Shown in pieces: positions 1 to 5,179 of a stretch of DNA of 5,179 nt (positions are counted from its first letter, which is position 1; each line of letters begins with the position of its first letter). The position numbers were made by a program, and so were the translations under genes. The stretch is from Chloroflexota bacterium. GTDB lineage: Bacteria; Chloroflexota; Anaerolineae; Anaerolineales; Villigracilaceae. The stretch lies in NCBI GenBank assembly GCA_021796155.1, contig JAJYOO010000218.1, positions 1 to 5,179 on the forward strand. The letters are read 5' to 3'. Below the pieces are notes generated by a model that searched no databases, had not been told where the DNA came from, and was given only the letters and a program-made list of their open reading frames with translations.

Positions 1-315
1 AAAATCAAGCGCGGCCGGATCCCGGCCGCGCTCATAAGCAAAAAGATGGACAGTCATTGCCAACAAAATCGAAGCTGTGAAAATAGAGATGGCCCAATTG
101 GGTGCAAAGACTCGCCCAGCCAGAATTGCCAGCGTTCCGCCAATTGTGACAATAACGGATGGTTCATATTTCGCGGCGCGAAACATTTGAATATATTCCC
201 AGGATGACAGGCCAAGGAAAAAAGCGATCACAAGGAAATAAAGGATTCCCCCGAAAAGAACTGCAAGAACAACGGGCACGAGAAGGAGCAGAGCCGTGAC
301 GGTTCTTCTACCCAT
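1..315 (-). CDS. cdsA: Phosphatidate cytidylyltransferase (CDP-diglyceride synthase), N-terminal part, truncated by window edge
   Basis: The visible 105 residues begin MGRRTVTALLLLVPVVLAVL and are very hydrophobic, with likely membrane segments at about residues 6-36 (one or two helices), 54-70 and 74-92, ending in a polar linker (YERGRDPAALDF) typical of an inter-helix loop. CdsA is an integral membrane enzyme that makes CDP-diacylglycerol from phosphatidate and CTP, the branch point of phospholipid synthesis. The family signature lies near the C-terminus and is outside the window, so the call rests on the basic, hydrophobic N-terminus and on position directly after uppS, where cdsA is found in very many bacteria. 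The ATG at 315-313 overlaps the uppS stop by 8 nt (ATGGGTAG), suggesting translational coupling. The family is usually about 260-280 residues, so well over half is missing. Another polytopic membrane protein cannot be fully excluded. Confidence 0.78.
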   Translation of the reverse strand, partial: MGRRTVTALLLLVPVVLAVLFGGILYFLVIAFFLGLSSWEYIQMFRAAKYEPSVIVTIGGTLAILAGRVFAPNWAISIFTASILLAMTVHLFAYERGRDPAALDF

Positions 316-1114
316 GAGTTTTGTGCGCCACCGCCTCCGAAACGCCCCCGTAGCGACGATCCCGCTGGGCGAATGTTTCAAGCGCGCGGCGATATTCCTC
401 CTTATCAAAATCGGGCCAATAAGTTGGCGTAAAGATCCATTCTGAATAAGCCGCCTGCCAAATCAGAAAATTGCTGACCCGCAGCTCGCCGGAGGTGCGA
501 ATGACTAGATCAGGATCGGGGACGCCGGCAGTATATAAATACTGACTCACTATTTCGTCCGTCACATCCTCCGGCTTCACGCCATCCCTCATCATTTTCT
601 GGATTGCCTGCACGATCTCATCGCGCCCACCATAATTAAAGGCAATGTTAAGAATGAGATGGTCGTTATTCTTAGTCAAATCTATTGCGTGCAGAACTTT
701 TGCCTGAAGCTTCGGGGATAATTGTTCCAAACGCCCAATGTGATGCAGTTGCACACCTTCCTTGTGAAGCTCATTAAGTTCCTTATCAATCACATCTTCA
801 AGGATGTGCAACAGGCCCTGGACTTCCTCCGGCGGACGCCCCCAATTTTCGGTGGAGAACGCGTAGATGGTCAGATATTTGATTCCGAACTCGACCGTGG
901 CGCGAATCACGCGTCGAAGATTTTCTGTGCCGGCCCGGTGACCTGCCAGCCGCGGCAAGCCGCGCGAAATGGCCCAACGCCCGTTGCCATCCATGATAAT
1001 GGCAACGTGGCGGGGAATCTTTTCGATGGGCAGATCAACAGGTTTATCAGGCATGATTTGAGTTAACGAGCCAAATCGGTTTTCGAGGGTCTTGCGAGTC
1101 TTGTCTCCCAACAT
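308..1114 (-). CDS. uppS: Isoprenyl transferase (undecaprenyl diphosphate synthase family)
   Basis: A cis-prenyltransferase of 268 residues that condenses isopentenyl diphosphate onto farnesyl (or another allylic) diphosphate to build the long lipid carrier for peptidoglycan and other surface polymers. It acts at the cytoplasmic face of the membrane. Family motifs are all present: MDGNGRW at 41-47 with the Mg-binding Asp42, His59 in GHRAG, STENWGR at 87-93, FNYGGRDEI at 159-167, and the diphosphate-binding block DLVIRTSGELRVSNFL from 202 with Arg206, Arg212 and Ser214, then Glu225 in YSEW. These match the E. coli UppS active-site residues in spacing. The start used (ATG 1114-1112) has only a weak AGGT ribosome site; an internal Met21 would give a more usual 248 residues but has no visible ribosome site. 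It lies 35 nt after frr and its stop overlaps cdsA, so the three are probably co-transcribed. Product chain length cannot be read from sequence. Confidence 0.96.
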   Translation of the reverse strand: MLGDKTRKTLENRFGSLTQIMPDKPVDLPIEKIPRHVAIIMDGNGRWAISRGLPRLAGHRAGTENLRRVIRATVEFGIKYLTIYAFSTENWGRPPEEVQGLLHILEDVIDKELNELHKEGVQLHHIGRLEQLSPKLQAKVLHAIDLTKNNDHLILNIAFNYGGRDEIVQAIQKMMRDGVKPEDVTDEIVSQYLYTAGVPDPDLVIRTSGELRVSNFLIWQAAYSEWIFTPTYWPDFDKEEYRRALETFAQRDRRYGGVSEAVAHKTHG

Positions 1115-1149
1115 ATTCGACCTGAAGACAATAAGACTTATCAGACCAA

Positions 1150-1707
1150 CTACACTTCCATGATTTCGGCTTCTTTTTTCTTGCCAAGCTCGCCGACTTC
1201 CTCGATAAATTTATCGGTCAGCTTCTGGAGCTCTTCTTCGCCATCTTTTAGATCATCTTCGGAGATCAATTTCTCTTTTTCAAAATCGCGCATGTCGTTG
1301 TGCGAATCGCGGCGGATGTTGCGAATCGCGACGCGCGTTTCTTCGAGCCGCGCATGGACTTGTTTAACGAGATCATGGCGCCGGTCTTCGGTTAACGGAG
1401 GCAGGTTCAGGTGAATGACTTTGCCATCAGTATTGGGAGTCAGTCCCAAGTCCGAGGCTTGAATCGCCTTTTCGATTTCCTTGAGTGTGCCTGCATCAAA
1501 CGGCTTGATCATCAGCGAACGCGGTTCAGGTACACTGATCGAAGCCAACTGCATAAGCGGTGTCGGCGAACCATAATAACTGATTGCCAAACGTTCAACG
1601 AGAGCGGGATTGGCGCGTCCAGTTCGGATAGCGGCGAGGTCGTCGCTCAAATTTTTGATCGCGCCCTGCATGCGATGTTCTGCGTCTTTCAGAAGGTCTT
1701 TTATCAC
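1150..1707 (-). CDS. frr: Ribosome recycling factor
   Basis: Ribosome recycling factor works with EF-G to split the post-termination ribosome so that subunits can be reused. The product is 185 residues, the normal family length. The N-terminal helix (MIKDLLKDAEHRMQGAIKNL), the IRTGRANPALVE segment at 27-38, the small beta domain II at about 31-104 (SPTPLMQLASISVPEPRSLMIKPFD within it), and the C-terminal helical hairpin are all present. Arg129 and Arg132 in AIRNIRRDS correspond to functional arginines of the E. coli protein, and EKLISEDDLK matches the conserved helix break. The start is GTG at 1707-1705, supported by GGAGG five bases upstream; the nearby ATG (1708-1706) is out of frame and hits TGA at once. 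It follows pyrH after a 171-nt gap and precedes uppS by 35 nt. Nothing appears truncated or odd apart from the GTG start. Confidence 0.97.
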   Translation of the reverse strand: MIKDLLKDAEHRMQGAIKNLSDDLAAIRTGRANPALVERLAISYYGSPTPLMQLASISVPEPRSLMIKPFDAGTLKEIEKAIQASDLGLTPNTDGKVIHLNLPPLTEDRRHDLVKQVHARLEETRVAIRNIRRDSHNDMRDFEKEKLISEDDLKDGEEELQKLTDKFIEEVGELGKKKEAEIMEV

Positions 1708-1712
1708 ATCGG

Positions 1713-1717
1713 CCTCC
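1713..1717 (-). promoter_or_regulatory. frr ribosome binding site
   Basis: GGAGG on the minus strand, separated by CCGAT (5 nt) from the GTG start codon of frr. It fixes the non-ATG start: the only competing ATG overlaps this GTG by two bases and opens a frame that stops immediately. Confidence 0.8.
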
Positions 1718-1747
1718 AGTGGAATTGGTCGCGGTTAAGGATACTCT

Positions 1748-1777
1748 AAAACATGAAAATATGCTATGGGAAAAGCA
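1748..1777 (-). promoter_or_regulatory. Weak promoter candidate in front of frr
   Basis: The minus strand reads TTGCTT, a 16-nt spacer, then TATTTT, a partial match to a sigma70-type -35 and -10. It sits about 40-70 nt upstream of frr. The surrounding gap (1708-1878) is more AT-rich than the genes and has no terminator, so frr may be transcribed both by read-through from pyrH and from here. The match is poor enough that it could be chance. Confidence 0.22.
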
Positions 1778-1804
1778 AAGCAAGAGAGTGATTGCGAGTG
1801 AAAA

Positions 1805-1839
1805 GAGAGACTCTCAAAACGCGGCAAAGAATATATTCT
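1805..1839. repeat. Two short palindromes in the pyrH-frr intergenic gap
   Basis: The 171-nt gap contains GAGAGACTCTC (1805-1815, five-base arms around one A) and the perfect 12-nt palindrome AGAATATATTCT (1828-1839), whose centres are about 23 nt apart. The spacing is near two helical turns, so they could be operator half-sites, but no regulator is known from the window and AT-rich palindromes of this size occur by chance. Confidence 0.35.
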
Positions 1840-1878
1840 CGTCGCGCGGCAATTATGGGCAAACAAACTTGATGGACT

Positions 1879-3271
<1,393 letters not shown>

Positions 3272-3297
3272 TTTCTTTCCTCAGTCAGAAGCGCGGA

Positions 3298-4212
3298 CTA
3301 CTTCTTGGAGTCGGCTTCCGGCTTTGTTTCTTCGGGTTTTCCAGCCTCAGGCGCGGTCTCTTCAGGCTTGCGCGTCGCACTCAATTTGGCGAGTGTAGCT
3401 TCGCCAAGCAATGCGTCTTCATTGACTTCTTCATCAACATCAACGACCTTGGGCGCTTTGCGCGCTCGCGGCTTTTCCTGTTTGGCCTCCGCCTCAGCCG
3501 GTTTCGCTTCGACTGGTTCTTCATCCTTTCGCATGGCCTTGCCTTCCAACACAGCATCGGCAACTTTCGCAACCAGAAGCTTGATGGCACGGATGGCATC
3601 ATCGTTTGACGGGATCACATAGTCAATGCCAAATGGATTGCAGTTCGTATCCACCAGCGCAACCACGGGAATATTCAACAGATTGGCTTCATGCACTGCC
3701 GCATCTTCTCGGCCAACATCCACAACGAAAATCAAATCCGGCACCCGTTTCATATTGCGGACACCTGACAAGCGAATCTGCAAGCGGTCAATCTCGCGCT
3801 GAATAAGCAGGCCTTCCTTCTTGGTCAGCTTGTTGATCTCGCCACTGTCGCGCAATTGTTCAAGATGTTCGAGTTCCTGAATACGGGCATACATCGTTGA
3901 CCAATTGGTCAACATGCCCCCCAGCCAGCGCTCAGTGACATACGGCATTCCAGCGCGGGTCGCTTCTTCCTTGACGGTTTCCTGCGCCTGGCGTTTGGTG
4001 CCGACGAACAACACCGTTCCGCCGTTTGCAACCGTATCGCGGACAACGTTATATGCCTGATTCAACAGTTTCACCGTTTGCTGCAAGTCAATGATGTGAA
4101 TGCCATTGCGCTCGGTGAAGATATACGGCTTCATGCGCGGATCCCACTTATTGGTACGATGACCAAAGTGGACGCCGCTCTCGAGCAGAGCCTTCATGGA
4201 AATAACGGACAT
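3298..4212 (-). CDS. rpsB: 30S ribosomal protein S2 with a long charged C-terminal tail
   Basis: S2 sits at the head-body junction of the small subunit and is needed for S1 recruitment and initiation. The conserved body runs to about residue 228: [20 protein letters not shown] (6-25), [20 protein letters not shown] (27-46), [11 protein letters not shown] (67-77), [11 protein letters not shown] (94-104), [13 protein letters not shown] (158-170), [20 protein letters not shown] from 181, and [13 protein letters not shown]. The start ATG at 4212-4210 follows AGGAGA and gives [11 protein letters not shown], as in many S2 proteins. At 304 residues it is longer than the usual 230-260: residues 229-304 form a low-complexity tail rich in Glu, Lys, Pro and Ala, with a near-duplicate decapeptide at 282-301. 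First gene of a two-gene unit with tsf; the upstream leader has stable hairpins that could support autogenous control, which is known for S2 in E. coli but only inferred here. Confidence 0.97.
   Translation of the reverse strand: MSVISMKALLESGVHFGHRTNKWDPRMKPYIFTERNGIHIIDLQQTVKLLNQAYNVVRDTVANGGTVLFVGTKRQAQETVKEEATRAGMPYVTERWLGGMLTNWSTMYARIQELEHLEQLRDSGEINKLTKKEGLLIQREIDRLQIRLSGVRNMKRVPDLIFVVDVGREDAAVHEANLLNIPVVALVDTNCNPFGIDYVIPSNDDAIRAIKLLVAKVADAVLEGKAMRKDEEPVEAKPAEAEAKQEKPRARKAPKVVDVDEEVNEDALLGEATLAKLSATRKPEETAPEAGKPEETKPEADSKK
3310..3369 (-). repeat. Decapeptide tandem duplication in the S2 tail
   Basis: Residues 282-291 ([10 protein letters not shown]) and 292-301 ([10 protein letters not shown]) of the S2 protein match at eight of ten positions. 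The codons differ at several synonymous places (for example CCTGAAGAGACC versus CCCGAAGAAACA), so if this is a duplication it is not recent. Confidence 0.6.
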
Positions 4213-4329
4213 ATTTCTCCTGTAATTCCGTTTCCCAAACGCGTGACGTCGTAGCGTCAGCGTGGAACGGAGTGAGTTTAGCGGGGATAAAAACCCGCTC
4301 AGGGATGCTTGATGCCCATCCCAGGCAAG
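4213..4329 (-). promoter_or_regulatory. Structured 5' leader of rpsB, possible S2 autoregulatory RNA
   Basis: Upstream of the rpsB ribosome site the minus strand can form a series of hairpins: GGGATG/CATCCC with a 9-nt loop (4302-4322); AGCGGG/CCCGCT with an 8-nt loop (4280-4299); ACGCTGACG paired with CGTCA, a bulged C, and GCGT around loop CTACGA (4239-4263); and CGTTT/AAACG with loop GGG (4229-4241). The last two share three bases and so compete. A further pairing of CTTGCC (4329-4324) with GGC and AAG inside the first loop would give a pseudoknot-like or switching fold. None is followed by a T-run, so this is not a terminator. S2 autogenous repression through its leader is established in E. 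coli; its operation here is inference, and the fold does not obviously match a family I can name. Confidence 0.4.
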
Positions 4330-4342
4330 ATATGTGGCGCTC

Positions 4343-4363
4343 TGGTTTCGACAGGTTCAACCA
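4343..4363. repeat. Candidate dispersed TCGACAGG-core palindromic repeat
   Basis: Plus strand GGTTTCGACAGGTTCAACC (4344-4362), flanked by T and A, gives five-base inverted arms TGGTT/AACCA around the core TCGACAGGTTC. From memory, palindromic elements with a core like TCGACAGGCTC and variable short arms are scattered between genes in many bacterial genomes, including Chloroflexota. Only one copy is in this window, so its repetitive nature is not shown here. It falls inside the predicted rpsB transcript leader. Confidence 0.45.
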
Positions 4364-4382
4364 TCAGGCGGCACGGCGGGAG

Positions 4383-4391
4383 AGTATACCA
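4383..4391 (-). promoter_or_regulatory. Extended -10 promoter candidate for rpsB-tsf
   Basis: The minus strand has TGGTATACT: TATACT (4388-4383) matches the sigma70-type -10 at five of six bases and is preceded by TG one base upstream, the extended -10 motif. No good -35 lies at 16-18 nt (ATCATT at 17), which is common for extended -10 promoters. Transcription would begin near 4375, giving a leader of about 160 nt before rpsB. It lies after the dnaA terminator, as expected for the first promoter of the cluster. Confidence 0.5.
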
Positions 4392-4468
4392 TAGAAATTT
4401 AGCCAATGATGTGCTTCGTTGAGCGTGATATTATCTTGCTCACCTACTTTTACGCCATCCCCATTTCG

Positions 4469-4499
4469 TTTTCATGCATCGAGTAATCTCGCATGAAAA
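4469..4499. repeat. Nested inverted repeat next to the dnaA terminator
   Basis: TTTTCATGC (4469-4477) and GCATGAAAA (4491-4499) form a perfect nine-base inverted repeat; inside it GAG (4481-4483) and CTC (4488-4490) can pair around TAAT. One arm overlaps the T-run that ends the dnaA terminator on the minus strand, so both structures share bases. No T-run follows it in the dnaA direction, so it is not a second terminator. Function unknown. Confidence 0.5.
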
Positions 4500-4532
4500 A
4501 GCGGCTCCGCTTTGTCGGAACCGCCTTTTTTT
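4496..4532 (-). terminator. Intrinsic terminator of dnaA
   Basis: On the minus strand GCGGTTCCG (4524-4516), loop ACAAAG, CGGAGCCGC (4509-4501), then five T (4500-4496): nine pairs including one G-T. The stem starts within 10 nt of the dnaA stop. On the plus strand the same stem is followed by C and seven T (4526-4532), so it would also stop any transcript from the other side. Confidence 0.85.
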
Positions 4533-5179
4533 CAAACAACCGCTGCCTGCCCATACAACTGCTGTTTTACGCTGATGATCCGTTTGCGTAAATCGGGCTT
4601 GGTCTCGATTTCGTTGGTAATCTTCTCGATTGCATACATGACTGTCGTATGATCGCGTCCACCAAGCACTTCGCCGATTTGCGGGAGCGACGAATCGGTT
4701 TCTTTTCGCAAAAGATACATCGCAACCTGACGCGGTTCGGCAATTTTCTGCGAACGATCACGGCCAAGCAAGGCGTCCACCGTTGTCTGCCATTCGCGTG
4801 CAACCAGTTCCACAATTTTCAGCGGTGGGATGTTCTGCTGCTGCGGTAAAAGATCGGCAAGTGCAACCTCTACGAGTTGCGGAGTCAGCGACTGGCCGCT
4901 CAGATCAGCATACGCGATAATCCGATTCAACGCGCCTTCCAACTCACGAATGTTGGATTGGACGCGTCGGGCAACCGTATCTAGAATCTCATCCGGGATA
5001 AAGCGCCCGGTGCGTTCGGCTTTGGCACGCAAAATTGCCAGACGAGTCTCGAGGTCCGGAGGCTGGATATCCGCTGCCAGTCCCCACTCGAAGCGGGAGC
5101 GCAATCGCTCTTCGAGCGTAACCAACGCTTTCGGCGGGCGGTCCGAAGAAACAATGATTTGTTTATCCTGCCCGTGCAG
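4532..5179 (-). CDS. dnaA: Chromosomal replication initiator DnaA, C-terminal half, truncated by window edge
   Basis: DnaA binds oriC DnaA boxes and, in its ATP form, oligomerises to open the duplex. The 215 visible residues begin inside the AAA+ domain, after Walker A and B: sensor I SSDRPPKA at 11-18, box VII with the arginine-finger segment RLRSRFEWGL at 25-34, sensor II NIRELEGALNRII at 76-88, then the linker helix and DNA-binding domain IV (about 120-215) with EPRQVAMYLLRKE and the DnaA signature GGRDHTTVMYAIEKI at 173-187. The reading frame is open to the window edge; the codon giving an apparent start near 5125 is an internal TTG (Leu19). Domains I-II and the nucleotide-binding motifs are off the window. 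The stop is followed directly by a terminator, so dnaA ends its own transcription unit upstream of rpsB. Confidence 0.97.
   Translation of the reverse strand: MHGQDKQIIVSSDRPPKALVTLEERLRSRFEWGLAADIQPPDLETRLAILRAKAERTGRFIPDEILDTVARRVQSNIRELEGALNRIIAYADLSGQSLTPQLVEVALADLLPQQQNIPPLKIVELVAREWQTTVDALLGRDRSQKIAEPRQVAMYLLRKETDSSLPQIGEVLGGRDHTTVMYAIEKITNEIETKPDLRKRIISVKQQLYGQAAVV

Noticed and set aside
722..1066. Plus-strand open frame of 114 codons opposite uppS
   Set aside because: Lies wholly within the confidently identified uppS gene, with no family resemblance and no supporting start signal.
1706..1708. ATG as the start of frr
   Set aside because: It is out of frame with frr and followed directly by TGA; the overlapping GTG is in frame with correct ribosome-site spacing.
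1160..1749. Plus-strand open frames opposite frr
   Set aside because: They overlap the complete, normal-length frr gene and read as Ser/Arg-rich antisense translations.
3305..3622. Plus-strand open frame of 105 codons opposite the S2 tail
   Set aside because: It is the antisense shadow of the low-complexity S2 tail, Ser/Ala-rich with no recognisable domain or ribosome site.
4282..4290. DnaA-box-like TTATCCCCG on the minus strand near dnaA
   Set aside because: Two mismatches to TTATCCACA, a lone site, and it lies inside the loop and arm of a leader hairpin; no cluster of boxes is present.
4148..4360. Possible 70-codon upstream frame in the rpsB leader overlapping the rpsB start
   Set aside because: Begins with TTG without a ribosome site, translates the leader hairpins and the palindromic repeat, and overlaps rpsB by 65 nt out of frame.

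Overview
The window reads as an ordinary bacterial housekeeping locus, with every supportable gene on the minus strand. In transcription order (from high to low coordinate) it holds the 3' part of dnaA, then rpsB, tsf, pyrH, frr, uppS and the 5' part of cdsA. The rpsB-tsf-pyrH-frr-uppS-cdsA order is one of the most conserved gene strings in bacteria. The proteins suggest a member of the Chloroflexota, probably Anaerolineae-like: a short one-core EF-Ts of 202 residues, S2 with a long charged tail, and UppS and DnaA wording I associate with that group. That placement is inference from memory of these families, not from a search.

Layout: positions 4532-5179 encode the C-terminal half of DnaA (sensor I through the DNA-binding domain IV), followed directly by a hairpin terminator. 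Positions 4213-4531 are the longest gene-free stretch (319 nt). It holds the terminator, an adjacent nested inverted repeat, an extended -10 promoter candidate, a copy of what looks like a dispersed TCGACAGG-core repeat, and a leader rich in hairpins ahead of rpsB. rpsB and tsf are 26 nt apart and end at a strong intrinsic terminator that lies between tsf and pyrH. pyrH is followed by a 171-nt gap with two short palindromes, then frr (GTG start with a good ribosome binding site), uppS 35 nt later, and cdsA overlapping the end of uppS by 8 nt and running off the window.

Together the genes serve translation (ribosomal protein S2, elongation factor Ts, ribosome recycling factor), pyrimidine nucleotide supply (UMP kinase), and envelope lipid synthesis (undecaprenyl diphosphate for cell wall carriers; CDP-diacylglycerol for phospholipids). 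dnaA next to rpsB is less usual, since dnaA more often sits beside dnaN. No novel enzyme system, mobile element, CRISPR array, tRNA or rRNA was seen. The most interesting material is non-coding: the rpsB leader with competing or pseudoknot-like pairings, the dispersed-repeat candidate inside it, and the terminator dividing tsf from pyrH.
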